A DNA stretch of 64,000 nucleotides from a candidate division KSB1 bacterium (GCA_034521575.1 JAXHMJ010000005.1:1364001-1428000), one strand, 5' to 3'; positions 9,331-17,694 are shown, counted from the stretch's first letter. Program-made: numbers and translations. Notes: generated by a model not told the origin, from the sequence alone.

Positions 9331-10662
9331 TTACTGTGTGATAAAAATCTGGAATCCGCTGTAGGCTTCCATACCATGCTCACCAATATCCAGGCCTTCC
9401 AGTTCTTCTTTTTCACTGACACGCAGTCCGGCGGTCTTTTTAATCAGGGTAAACAGGATCATTCCTGTCCCGAATGCCCAGACAAATCCGGCCAGCACAC
9501 CGATCGCCTGAATACCCAGCAGACCGAATCCGTCGCCGTAGAACAGTCCGCCTTTCACATTGAACAATCCCACGGCCAGAGTGCCCCAGGCGCCGCAGAC
9601 ACCGTGCACACTGACCGCACCGACCGGGTCATCCACTTTTAATTTGCGTTCGATAAAGTACACGCTATACACCACAATCACACCGGCAACAAATCCAATG
9701 GCCAACGATCCCAGCGGAGATACCGTATAACAGCCGGCGGTGATTCCGACCAGTCCGGCGAGAGCGCCGTTCAGCGCCATGGATCCGTCCGGTTTACCGC
9801 CGGAAAGCCATGACGTAAACAATGCGGCAATCGCGCCGGCGGCTGCCGCCAGATTGGTGGTCACAGCGACACGGCCGATCTCGCCGTCACCCAGCGTTGT
9901 CGAACCCGGATTAAATCCAAACCAGCCAAACCAGAGAATAAACACACCCAGCGCAGCCAGAGCAATATTATGGCCCGGAATGGCGCGCGGTTTTTTATCC
10001 GGACCGAATTTTCCGATCCGCGGACCGAGTACAATAGCACCGGCCAGAGCCAGCCAGCCGCCAATCGAGTGCACAACCGTAGAACCGGCAAAATCAACAA
10101 AACCGATCTTCTCAAGCCAACCGCCGCCGTTGAACAGACTGCCCCAGGCCCATGACCCGAAAATCGGATAAATGAGCGCACAAATAAAAACGCTGTAAAG
10201 CAGATAGCCGGTAAACTTTGTGCGTTCCGCCATGGCGCCGGACACGATGGTAGCTGCAGTCCCGGCAAACACAGTCTGGAAAATCAAAAACGTCCAGGCC
10301 CAGTCGGCGCCGGTGACATTAATGCCGAGCATCATAAATTCCGAGGTCCCGAAAAACCCGTTTGTACTCCCGAACATCAGTCCAAATCCCAGCATAAAAA
10401 AGGCAACCGAACCGATGGAAAAATCCATCAGATTTTTCATCATAATATTAACCGTGTTCTTTGCGCGGGTAAAACCGCTTTCAACCATGGCAAATCCCGC
10501 CTGCATAAAAAACACCAAAAAGGCGGCCACAACCGTCCATACAGTATTGATATTATTCTGAAGCATCTCAACAGCAGTCGGGGTGGCGTCCTGCGCAAAA
10601 GCAAGGGCCGGCAGCAAAAGGACAAATGCCGGCACACCGGGCCCAATCATTTTATTCTTCAT
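9331..10662 (-). CDS. amtB: Ammonium transporter
   Basis: Amt/Rh-family channel for ammonium uptake in the inner membrane, 443 residues with an N-terminal signal peptide (cleavage near AFA-QDA) and about eleven membrane helices. Family marks include FQTVFAGTAATIVSGAMAER, DFAGSTVVHSIGG with pore histidine H198, and SVHGVCGAWGT with pore histidine H353. It is 20 bases downstream of glnK, the usual pairing in which the PII protein plugs the channel when nitrogen is plentiful. GGAGA precedes the start. It is probably transcribed from the sigma-54 promoter before glnK. Confidence 0.97.
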   Translation of the reverse strand: MKNKMIGPGVPAFVLLLPALAFAQDATPTAVEMLQNNINTVWTVVAAFLVFFMQAGFAMVESGFTRAKNTVNIMMKNLMDFSIGSVAFFMLGFGLMFGSTNGFFGTSEFMMLGINVTGADWAWTFLIFQTVFAGTAATIVSGAMAERTKFTGYLLYSVFICALIYPIFGSWAWGSLFNGGGWLEKIGFVDFAGSTVVHSIGGWLALAGAIVLGPRIGKFGPDKKPRAIPGHNIALAALGVFILWFGWFGFNPGSTTLGDGEIGRVAVTTNLAAAAGAIAALFTSWLSGGKPDGSMALNGALAGLVGITAGCYTVSPLGSLAIGFVAGVIVVYSVYFIERKLKVDDPVGAVSVHGVCGAWGTLAVGLFNVKGGLFYGDGFGLLGIQAIGVLAGFVWAFGTGMILFTLIKKTAGLRVSEKEELEGLDIGEHGMEAYSGFQIFITQ

Positions 10663-10682
10663 GAGTCTATCTCCTTTCTGTT

Positions 10683-11024
10683 TTATCCTATTGCATCATG
10701 TCCTGTTTCACCGGTACGGATCCGAATACAATCTGCCAGATCCTGGATGAATATTTTGCCGTCGCCGATATTTCCGGTACGCGCTCCCTCAATAACACCT
10801 TCGGTAGCCGCCTGAACAAAATCTTCATTTACCGCAATTTCAATACGAATTTTTTTCAACAAATTCACTTCAATATCAGCGCCGCGATAGGTTTCATGAT
10901 ATCCACGCTGCTGTCCACACCCCAATGCATTGGTGATGGACATCTTGAAGACTTGGCGCTCATAAAGCGCCTGCTTTACGGCATTCAACCGTTCCGGCTG
11001 AACATAAGCGATAATCAGTTTCAT
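10683..11024 (-). CDS. glnK: PII nitrogen regulatory protein lacking the uridylylation tyrosine
   Basis: A 113-residue PII protein that senses ATP/ADP and 2-oxoglutarate and blocks AmtB. The T-loop region reads GCGQQRGYHETYRGADIEV: Gln39 and Tyr46 are present, but position 51, the tyrosine uridylylated in enterobacteria, is isoleucine. The B-loop (GARTGNIGDGKIF) and C-terminal RIRTGETG are intact. Control by GlnD-type uridylylation is therefore unlikely; direct metabolite sensing is inferred. The gene starts with ATG behind GGAGA and is first in the glnK-amtB-porin set. Confidence 0.95.
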   Translation of the reverse strand: MKLIIAYVQPERLNAVKQALYERQVFKMSITNALGCGQQRGYHETYRGADIEVNLLKKIRIEIAVNEDFVQAATEGVIEGARTGNIGDGKIFIQDLADCIRIRTGETGHDAIG

Positions 11025-11074
11025 AACGTCTCCTTTCTATTAGTGGTTTATTGACTGCCGCTTGCCTCTGCACA

Positions 11075-11090
11075 TGCAAGGCATGTACCA
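11075..11090 (-). promoter_or_regulatory. Sigma-54 promoter of glnK-amtB
   Basis: Minus strand TGGTACATGCCTTGCA matches TGGCAC-N5-TTGCA with one mismatch and the exact GG-N10-GC spacing. The -12 GC is about 50 bases before the glnK start codon. Two ACATTTTTGT elements lie 68-107 bases upstream. Confidence 0.85.
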
Positions 11091-11157
11091 GAAATTATAA
11101 TATTTTTATAGTATTGTTTTTAATGCACTTAAACCCCATCCCATAAAGTCATCGCTG

Positions 11158-11197
11158 ACATTTTTGTAAAAAGCCGCTTTATTAGATACATTTTTGT
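11158..11197. promoter_or_regulatory. Paired ACATTTTTGT enhancer elements of glnK-amtB
   Basis: ACATTTTTGT at 11158-11167 and 11188-11197, 30 bases apart (about three helical turns), upstream of the clear sigma-54 promoter. Position and pairing fit binding of dimers of a bacterial enhancer-binding protein, most simply the one encoded at 11493. Confidence 0.7.
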
Positions 11198-11376
11198 CGA
11201 AATCAATGCATCACAGTCCGCAATCACCCCCTAACAGCCCTCTTGTCAACACAACCCGACACACCAGCAAAGACATGCACACAAAATAAATCCCGTCAAG
11301 TGAGAATAAATGTAAAAACAGGCAAAAAAGCCGAATTTGCAGTCAATTTTGCAAAAAACTTGTTGCATTGTTTTCT

Positions 11377-11415
11377 ACATTATTGTAACTTTGAAAGCGC
11401 TATAAACATTTTTGT
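11377..11415. promoter_or_regulatory. Paired elements upstream of the sigma-54 activator gene
   Basis: ACATTATTGT at 11377-11386 and ACATTTTTGT at 11406-11415, 29 bases apart, 78-116 bases before the activator start. No sigma-54 promoter was seen for this gene, so the pair may overlap a housekeeping promoter and give autoregulation. Confidence 0.6.
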
Positions 11416-11492
11416 ACCATTAACAAGCTCCGGTTTTAGGTGATCGATCATCGACATCGAGCAGACCGGACAACTACATAAAGGAAATAGAC

Positions 11493-13097
11493 ATGGCCGC
11501 AGTCAGCCCGGAAAAAGAGTTACCCCAAACCCATCTAAAAGAATTGGAAATGCTGGTCGAAATTAATCAGGCCATCAGTCGCACCTTTAATCTCAAAGAG
11601 TCCTTGCGCGCAACGCTTAAAATATTACAGCGCTCCTACCAGGTCAAATCCGGCGCCATCTTTTTATCGGAAAACGATGGAAAAACCCTGTCCATGGCCG
11701 CTTCCGTCGGGTATCGCGATGAATACGCCAAAGTCAAATATGTGCTCGGCGAAGGTCTCACCGGCCGGATTGCTGAAACCGGTAAACCCATTGTGGCGCC
11801 GCAGGTGAGCAAAGAGCCGCTGTTTTTGAACCGTTTGAGCTCATGGGACTCTAAAAAGAATCCGGAACTCACTTTTATAGGCATTCCGATCAACCTGGAC
11901 TATGATACCCTGGGCGTGATCATTGTCAATCTGCCCTATGCTGCGAATCGGAACTATGAAAGTGCAAAAAAATTTCTGTCACTGGTTGCCTCCGCCCTGG
12001 TTCAGTCCATCCGACTGGAGCAAGTGCGTCAGGAGGAACGGCAAAAATTGCTGAGCGAGTCCAATAAACTGCAGGAACAGCTCAAGGACGAATTCCGGTT
12101 CAGCAATATCATCGGAAACAGTCACGAAATGCGCGAGGTCTACGACAAAGTCACCCAGGTGGCTCGCGCGGACACGACGGTGCTGATCCGTGGAGAGTCC
12201 GGGACCGGCAAGGAATTGATCGCGCAGGCGATTCATTACAATTCGCTGCGCAGCGAAAACCCGTTTGTGCGCGTCAATTGTGCGGCTATCCCGGAAACCC
12301 TGATCGAAACAGAATTTTTCGGACATGAAAAAGGCGCATTCACCGACGCCAAAACACAAAAAAAAGGCCGCTTCGAGCTCGCGCACGGCGGCACGATCTT
12401 TCTGGATGAGATCGGCGATCTCTCTCCCATGACACAGGTCAAGCTGCTGCGCGTGCTGCAGGAACAGGAATTCGAACGGGTCGGCGGAACTCAGCCTGTC
12501 AAAGTTGATGTCAGAGTCATCGCGGCGACCAATTCGGATCTGGAAACACGCATTTCCGACGGCACCTTTCGCGAAGACCTTTACTATCGCCTGAACGTGT
12601 TTTCAATCTTTTTGCCGTCACTGCGCGAGCGGCGCACCGATGTACTGCTGTTGGCGGATCATTTTATGCTCAAATACGGCCGCAAACACGGTAAAGCCAT
12701 CAAACGCATCTCCACACCGGCCATCGATATGCTGCGTCAATACCATTGGCCGGGCAATGTCCGTGAACTGGAAAATTGTATCGAACGCGCCGTTCTGGTC
12801 TGCGACGATCAGGTCATTCACAGTTATCATCTGCCACCGACACTTCAGACTGCGGAAAGCAGCGGCACCACTCCGCATCTGTCCCTCAAAGATGCCGTGG
12901 CCTCTTACGAAAAGGAATTGATACAGGATGCGCTGAAAACCGCACATGGCAATCGCGCAAAGGCGGCGCGTCTATTAGGCACTACAGAGCGCATTATCGG
13001 GTATAAAATATCAAAGTACAAAATCGACGCGGACCGGTTCAAGGATCGCAAGATCGAAAATGATCATTATGCGTTCATTGACCATGACTTTATTTAG
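11493..13097 (+). CDS. NifA/NtrC-type sigma-54-dependent transcriptional activator
   Basis: A 534-residue enhancer-binding protein. Residues about 20-175 form a GAF sensor domain ([27 protein letters not shown]), followed by a short coiled linker. The AAA+ domain has Walker A GESGTGKE (234-241), GAFTDA at 281-286 in the sigma-54 contact loop where GAFTGA is canonical, Walker [13 protein letters not shown] (299-310), and PGNVRELEN. The C-terminal Fis-type helix-turn-helix ([13 protein letters not shown]...IGYKISKY) is close to NifA. It is divergent from glnK-amtB, so nitrogen control is the natural role, but no nitrogenase genes are in the window. It lacks a receiver domain, so control would be through the GAF domain or PII. 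Confidence 0.92.
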   Translation: MAAVSPEKELPQTHLKELEMLVEINQAISRTFNLKESLRATLKILQRSYQVKSGAIFLSENDGKTLSMAASVGYRDEYAKVKYVLGEGLTGRIAETGKPIVAPQVSKEPLFLNRLSSWDSKKNPELTFIGIPINLDYDTLGVIIVNLPYAANRNYESAKKFLSLVASALVQSIRLEQVRQEERQKLLSESNKLQEQLKDEFRFSNIIGNSHEMREVYDKVTQVARADTTVLIRGESGTGKELIAQAIHYNSLRSENPFVRVNCAAIPETLIETEFFGHEKGAFTDAKTQKKGRFELAHGGTIFLDEIGDLSPMTQVKLLRVLQEQEFERVGGTQPVKVDVRVIAATNSDLETRISDGTFREDLYYRLNVFSIFLPSLRERRTDVLLLADHFMLKYGRKHGKAIKRISTPAIDMLRQYHWPGNVRELENCIERAVLVCDDQVIHSYHLPPTLQTAESSGTTPHLSLKDAVASYEKELIQDALKTAHGNRAKAARLLGTTERIIGYKISKYKIDADRFKDRKIENDHYAFIDHDFI

Positions 13098-13105
13098 AGG
13101 TTACC

Positions 13106-13996
13106 ATGGCAAATCAATCAACTCTCTATATCGGTCCCGCGGGCTGGAGTTACCCGGACTGGCGCGGCGTGGTGTATCCATCGCGACGTCCCTCCGGTTT
13201 CTCTGAATTAGAGTATCTGTCCCGGTATTTCAATATGATCGAACTCAATGTCACGTTTTACCGCATCCCGCCGATAGAGTATGTTCGGAAATGGTCATCC
13301 AAAGTAAAAGAACATGATTTTCAGTTCTGCGTCAAACTGGGAAAGCAGTATACCCATTCGAGCAACATGCCCGACAAACAGGATACGCAAGCGTTCAAGA
13401 CCTCCATTCGGCCGCTCGTGGAACAGGATCAAATCGGCGCGCTGCTGCTTCAGTTCCCCTGGCGCTTCAAATACAGCAAAGCCAACCTGGATCATCTGAT
13501 CAAACTCCTGAACCGGTTTTCCGAATATCAGCCGGCTGTGGAATTCCGCCATAAAAGCTGGCAGTGCGAGCCGGTTTTTCAGACATTACAGGAACACAAT
13601 GCGGCTTTTGTCAATATCGACCAGCCGGTGATCGGCAAATCCATTGAACCCTCTGCCAACGTCACCGCCCCTGTCGGCTATTGCCGCCTGCATGGCCGCA
13701 ATTACAAAACCTGGTTTGAACAAGGCGCCGGCCGCGACGCCCGCTATGATTACCTGTATGATGACCGGACTCTGAACCAGTGGGCAAAGCTCGTAAAATT
13801 GGTCCGGGACTCGAGCACAAAAACATTTGTGGTATTTAACAATCACTTTCGCGGACAGGCCGTCGTCAATGCGCTGCAGATGAAGGCCATTCTCGAAGAA
13901 CGCAACATTTCTGTACCCCCGGATTTAAAGCGCACCTTTCCCGAACTTTTATCTATCTCTCAACCGGAACCCGGCGAAACCCTGTCGCTTTTTTGA
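13106..13996 (+). CDS. DUF72 (YecE-family) protein
   Basis: A 296-residue protein of the DUF72 TIM-barrel-like family. Signs are the opening IGPAGWSYPDWRGVVYP, FNMIELNVTFYRIPP, GALLLQFPWRF, AVEFRHKSW, GYCRLHGRN and FVVFNNHFRGQAV. The biochemical function of the family is not settled. It starts 8 bases after the activator stop, with AGAGGT before the ATG, so it is probably co-transcribed with the activator. Confidence 0.9.
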   Translation: MANQSTLYIGPAGWSYPDWRGVVYPSRRPSGFSELEYLSRYFNMIELNVTFYRIPPIEYVRKWSSKVKEHDFQFCVKLGKQYTHSSNMPDKQDTQAFKTSIRPLVEQDQIGALLLQFPWRFKYSKANLDHLIKLLNRFSEYQPAVEFRHKSWQCEPVFQTLQEHNAAFVNIDQPVIGKSIEPSANVTAPVGYCRLHGRNYKTWFEQGAGRDARYDYLYDDRTLNQWAKLVKLVRDSSTKTFVVFNNHFRGQAVVNALQMKAILEERNISVPPDLKRTFPELLSISQPEPGETLSLF

Positions 13997-14066
13997 AACT
14001 TTTTTCATCTCTGCTCATCTAATACCTACATAACGAACCATACCGATCACTACCAAGAGGAGATGT

Positions 14067-14234
14067 ATGAACGATATTTTAGAGCTGTTGCTGATATTTG
14101 CGGGCTGGATAGTGCTGGCAAGGTATGTTCTTCCTGCGCTGGGTGTCCCCACCTGCATGTCCGGTCATTGCCGCACACCGCGGCAGCGCAAAGAAACCGA
14201 GACCGAACCTATCGCTGAGCAGAAAATCGACTGA
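14067..14234 (+). CDS. Small membrane protein with CxxGxC motif
   Basis: 55 residues. The ATG at 14067 follows AGAGGAG closely (an ATG at 14063 is in another frame). One membrane segment (ILELLLIFAGWIVLARYVLP) is followed by TCMSGHC and a charged tail rich in Glu and Arg. The C-x-x-G-x-C pattern is shared with the next small gene, although the rest is unlike it. The pair of cysteines next to a membrane helix suggests metal, haem or sulphur handling near the membrane, which is speculative. It lies between DUF72 and the DUF6132-like gene, upstream of a multihaem cytochrome. Confidence 0.65.
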   Translation: MNDILELLLIFAGWIVLARYVLPALGVPTCMSGHCRTPRQRKETETEPIAEQKID

Positions 14235-14324
14235 AATTATTTATTCAAAACAGCGTTTTGAACTTGATTTTTAGCGGTGGACTTTATACTTTCAGTCTGC
14301 CGCGTATCATAAAAGGAGTGCTCT

Positions 14325-14525
14325 ATGAAAGACTGGATCCGATACGGCGGCGGACTGCTGTTTGGTGCGGGACTGGGATATTTGTATTTCCGACTGGTTG
14401 GATGTCAGACCGGAACCTGCCCTCTGCAAAGCAGTCCCATTTTGAATATTGCGTTGGGCGCGGTGATCGGCCTGATTTTGGTTGATGAAGTTTGGAAGGC
14501 CGTTGAACAACGCAGAGAGCGATAA
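14325..14525 (+). CDS. DUF6132-like small membrane protein
   Basis: 66 residues, ATG at 14325 with AAGGAG upstream. Two membrane segments (GGGLLFGAGLGYLYFRLVG and NIALGAVIGLILVDEVW) flank GCQTGTCPL, the pattern of DUF6132 proteins, which often sit near rhodaneses or redox genes. Function is not established. It is followed after 16 bases by the multihaem cytochrome gene, so the two are probably co-expressed. Confidence 0.75.
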   Translation: MKDWIRYGGGLLFGAGLGYLYFRLVGCQTGTCPLQSSPILNIALGAVIGLILVDEVWKAVEQRRER

Positions 14526-14541
14526 CTGACTCGAGGTTGAA

Positions 14542-15647
14542 ATGAAGAACATGATTGTTGCCCTGATCATAGTGACGGGCTCTGCGGTTTGGGGACAGGT
14601 CATCAAATCAGCAGAAACCTGCGGTGAATGCCATCATCGCAATTTTGTTCAGTGGCAACAGTCCAGTCATTCCGGTTCCGCAACAGACCCGCTGTATCAG
14701 GCTGTCCTGAACACCCTGCCTCCTGAATCTGAACGTCGAACCCGCTGCAGCCGCTGTCATGAACCGGTTAGACATCTTGATATCCCGGCTACACTGGCAA
14801 AGGACATTGCAAAAGAAGGCGTCACCTGCGATATGTGCCATGCCGTCAACTGGCGGGAATCCTCACGTCATCATTATGTGCTGGGCCCGGAAAATGTCAA
14901 ATACGGGCCTTATGAGGACGCCGTCCCTTCTGTTCATGAACACGAATACTCGCAAGCCCTGAGTTCATCCTCCGCCTGCATCAGCTGCCATCATGATGTC
15001 GGAACCGAATCGCTGATCACCTGTTCAACCGAATCCGAGTATAAAAACAGCTCATTTTACAAAGCCGGTGTCACCTGTCAGGATTGCCACATGCCCAAAC
15101 GGGCGGGCAAGAGCGCTGAACTGGGCAAATGGCGGCAAAATATTTATTCGCATGTATTTTACGGCGGCTCGACTCCGCGTATGTTGTATGACTGCGCCAC
15201 GCTGAACGGAGAACTGAAATTCCGTGACAATAATACGGTGTTGAGTCTGAGCGTAACCAACCAGAGCGTCGGGCACGCCCTGCCCACCGGCTCCCCGCTT
15301 CGAGCGGTTTACTTAAAGATAACAGCAACATCAGAACAAGATTCTGTATTATGGAGCAATTACAAAACCAATTCCCTGAACGAAGACCCGGACGCGCTGT
15401 TTATGCGAGTGCTCAGTGATGAACAGGGGAATGCACCCTGCATCCCCACCCAGGCCCGACAGTCGTCTTTGATCACCGGCTGCAGCCGGACGAAACGCGG
15501 CAGTTCGAGTATGTCATCCCCGATACTCTGGTGGACCGCATTCAGGCCTCACTGTTTTATCGCTCATTCCCACCGACTCTGCAGGATCAGCTTAACATTG
15601 ATCCTCAGGATCCGATATTGATTCAATCAAAAACTTTTAGCCGATGA
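14542..15647 (+). CDS. Five-haem cytochrome c (c554-like), frameshifted near its 3' end
   Basis: An exported electron-transfer protein. A signal peptide (to about AVWGQ) is followed by five CxxCH haem sites: CGECH, CSRCH, CDMCH, CISCH and CQDCH, spaced as in cytochrome c554/NrfB-like families, with GHALPTGSPLRAVYL typical of the C-terminal domain. The frame that covers all haems breaks at a G run near 15426-15430. One extra G would give DEQGECTLHPHPG, then VVFDHRLQPDETRQFEYVIP, ending at a stop at 15645-15647. Without it the protein ends in an arginine/serine-rich nonsense tail at 15621. The haem domain is intact either way. It converges on hgcB. Confidence 0.8.
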
Positions 15648-15695
15648 ATCGAATCAGCGGAATTCACCGTGCAGACAGCAGTCTCAAAGCTGTGC

Positions 15696-15983
15696 TCAGC
15701 AACAGCACTCCCCACTATCGCCGCAACCGCAATTCGGCTCTGTCCCCCGAATCATTCCATTGATAACCGCAGCGGCACATCCAACTCCGCTGTTGACAGA
15801 AATAGCACCGTACACGCAATTCATCTGACAAGCGCCACATTCAATACATGCGTCCGGATCCTGAATTTTTACCGTATCCTCCACATGCAGTACATTTCTC
15901 GGACAAACTGTAGTGCACATTCCGCATGCTGTGCATCGCTGAGAATCAATTTGCAGGGTTGTGACATTTCGTAAATAATTCAT
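15696..15983 (-). CDS. hgcB: Mercury methylation ferredoxin HgcB
   Basis: A 95-residue ferredoxin that supplies electrons to reduce the corrinoid of HgcA. Two [4Fe-4S] motifs are visible: C17-x2-C20-x2-C23-x3-C27-P and C46-x2-C49-x2-C52-x3-C56. In addition there is the family's conserved lone cysteine (C69, GVGCAAAV) and a C-terminal cysteine cluster (C93-C95), thought to bind Hg(II), plus C85 and C87. The gene starts 9 bases after the hgcA stop with GAGAGGT as ribosome site. Generic ferredoxins lack C69 and the terminal cysteines, and together with the neighbour these make the call strong. Confidence 0.95.
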   Translation of the reverse strand: MNYLRNVTTLQIDSQRCTACGMCTTVCPRNVLHVEDTVKIQDPDACIECGACQMNCVYGAISVNSGVGCAAAVINGMIRGTEPNCGCGDSGECCC

Positions 15984-15992
15984 CGTTACCTC

Positions 15993-17051
15993 TCAAATAA
16001 AAAGAAAAATACCATAGAGTAAACATCCCAAAACCGCCGCAGAAATCATCGCCGGAATACCTGTTCTCAATTCCTTTTGAACTCCGGATAAGGATGTCAG
16101 TGGAGTAGAGCCGGTGAAATTCACAGCCAAATAAGACCCCAGAGCCGGAATAAGCAGCAGGTGAATCAGCCGTGTCTGAAGATCAGTTGGGAACCAATTG
16201 TCCCAGACCAATACAAATATCACAGAAACAAACGCGCCTTTGAGCGCAAACGATCGAAACGGAATCCACGGCAGCAAGACCGGAACCAGTACCGTGCCAA
16301 TGAGCAAAGCAGCAACATAGGGCATAAATACTATGAATAAATCCGGTAACAGAGAACCATGCGCCAACACATTCAAGCTGGTGAAAAACAGAACAATCAG
16401 TGCAAACCACTTGAGTGCGGGTATGAATTCCATAGGCACCAAAACGAGACGTTCCGCCAAAGTAAAATGGACCCGGCGCATATCAGTAGTGGCTTTCATA
16501 CCGTTTTCGAGAAATATCTCAACATCATCAGCATAAACAGGCCCGTACTTTACCCGAAAACCGGTTTGCTTGCGAACCGAATGAGCTGCAACTCCGACCG
16601 CACCAAGCTGCGGAACAATGACGGTCCGGTGATTGACAAGCGAGCTCAGTTTAAAGCGGTGTATTTGCGAGATCAGCGCGTCAGTGCCGAACGTGCCTTT
16701 ACCGGCAGCACACCAAACATTGATAGCGTGTGTATCCAGAACCAGAATCCACGCATTCACGTTTTCCAGTTCCCGCCGCAACGTGTCGAACGTCAGTTTA
16801 TAATTAGAGGTCACCAGAACCGGAGAATCGGCATCCGGTTCTCCCACGCCGTAAATTCCAGGCTGGACTGCATATTTCATTCGCTTAATACCCCAGCGCA
16901 CCTTCCACGCCCCGAGCCTCTCCCGCCATCCCCATTGGGTTGAGACGATCGGTACAATCCCGATCTGACTCTGTGTTTGGCGAAGAACAAAAGACGGTTC
17001 ACCAGCAGATTTGTTTTTCCGCTCTTTAAAATTAGCCTCTGCATTTTTCAT
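15993..17051 (-). CDS. hgcA: Mercury methylation corrinoid protein HgcA
   Basis: A 352-residue membrane-anchored corrinoid protein that transfers a methyl group to Hg(II), giving methylmercury. The diagnostic cap-helix motif is N111-V-W-C-A-A-G-K118, with C114 the lower cobalamin ligand. The soluble corrinoid domain spans about residues 60-215. Five hydrophobic segments follow (about 218-240, 246-272, 278-297, 303-322, 330-351), the topology expected of HgcA, so the protein is complete. The ATG lies inside the 3' end of marR (20-base overlap) behind GGAGG, so translation is coupled. CdhD-type corrinoid proteins lack both the NVWCAAGK motif and this membrane part. Confidence 0.96.
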   Translation of the reverse strand: MKNAEANFKERKNKSAGEPSFVLRQTQSQIGIVPIVSTQWGWRERLGAWKVRWGIKRMKYAVQPGIYGVGEPDADSPVLVTSNYKLTFDTLRRELENVNAWILVLDTHAINVWCAAGKGTFGTDALISQIHRFKLSSLVNHRTVIVPQLGAVGVAAHSVRKQTGFRVKYGPVYADDVEIFLENGMKATTDMRRVHFTLAERLVLVPMEFIPALKWFALIVLFFTSLNVLAHGSLLPDLFIVFMPYVAALLIGTVLVPVLLPWIPFRSFALKGAFVSVIFVLVWDNWFPTDLQTRLIHLLLIPALGSYLAVNFTGSTPLTSLSGVQKELRTGIPAMISAAVLGCLLYGIFLFI

Positions 17052-17499
17052 CCAGACCTCCGGAATTTTGTTTCTTTTGAATCGCTTCCGTCAACAGCCG
17101 CAGCCCCTCGAGCACGGTTTGTTGCTCATCCGGCATCATACCACAGCACACCGTTTCATACATCTCATTACAGAAAAAATTAATACTGTCAACAAAGGAT
17201 TTACCGTTTTCTGAAAGCGCAATTTTGTAAAAACGCCTGTCATTTGGATCAGAAAAACGAGTCACCAAATCCCGCTGCACCAGATTCTCGACCGTTCGAC
17301 TTGCCGTGCTTTTATCCAGATTTAAACGTTCAGCCAGTGCTGTGACTGTGCATTTATCATGCACGTCCAGCTCTACCAGAGCATGGCATTGTGCCAGAGA
17401 AACTCCACAGCACCCTTTATGATTTTTCAACTGCTGATCAACATGACGTTCCAAAATGCGGATATATCTTCGCAGCAACTGCAATTCAAAAGTATTCAT
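17032..17499 (-). CDS. Cysteine-rich MarR-family regulator of hgcAB
   Basis: About 155 residues, start at 17499 behind AGAGGTG. Winged-helix signatures are VTALAERLNLDKSTASRTVENLVQRDLV and the wing DPNDRRFYKIALSENG. Cysteine pairs flank the DNA-binding part: GCCGVSLAQC near the N-terminus and ETVCCGMM near the C-terminus. Similar cysteine-bearing MarR proteins occur near arsenic and other metalloid genes, so thiol-based sensing of Hg(II), As(III) or redox state is plausible. It overlaps hgcA, and two dyads just upstream are candidate operators. hgcAB elsewhere is often next to ArsR-type regulators; a MarR in this place is less usual as far as I know. Confidence 0.88.
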   Translation of the reverse strand: MNTFELQLLRRYIRILERHVDQQLKNHKGCCGVSLAQCHALVELDVHDKCTVTALAERLNLDKSTASRTVENLVQRDLVTRFSDPNDRRFYKIALSENGKSFVDSINFFCNEMYETVCCGMMPDEQQTVLEGLRLLTEAIQKKQNSGGLDEKCRG

Positions 17500-17511
17500 A
17501 ACACCTCTTGT

Positions 17512-17539
17512 TTGTAAGATACAACTAATGTAAGTTACA
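17512..17539. promoter_or_regulatory. Tandem dyad operators before marR-hgcAB
   Basis: TTGTAAGATACAA (17512-17524) and TGTAAGTTACA (17529-17539), both near-perfect dyads of the TGTAA/TTACA type, with centres 16 bases apart and 13-40 bases before the marR start codon. The position suits autorepression by the MarR protein. Confidence 0.6.
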
Positions 17540-17694
17540 ACCATTGAAATTGCAAATTCTTTCTTTTCAAAGCTCAATTTATTATAGAGAAAACAGTAAT
17601 CAGACAGATAAACTCGACAGACCGATTCATTTCGCGATCAATCGAGTAAAAGCATTATTCAGCACACAAAAGAATTGAATCGTTCTGTTGTTTA

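Noticed and set aside
11493-13097. Nitrogenase regulator NifA for nitrogen fixation
   Set aside because: The domain order fits NifA, but no nif genes are visible and its neighbours are for ammonium assimilation; I keep only the general activator call.
15993-17051. HgcA as an ordinary CFeSP (CdhD/AcsD) corrinoid subunit
   Set aside because: The NVWCAAGK motif, the five C-terminal membrane segments and the adjoining HgcB are specific to the mercury pair; no Wood-Ljungdahl genes are nearby.
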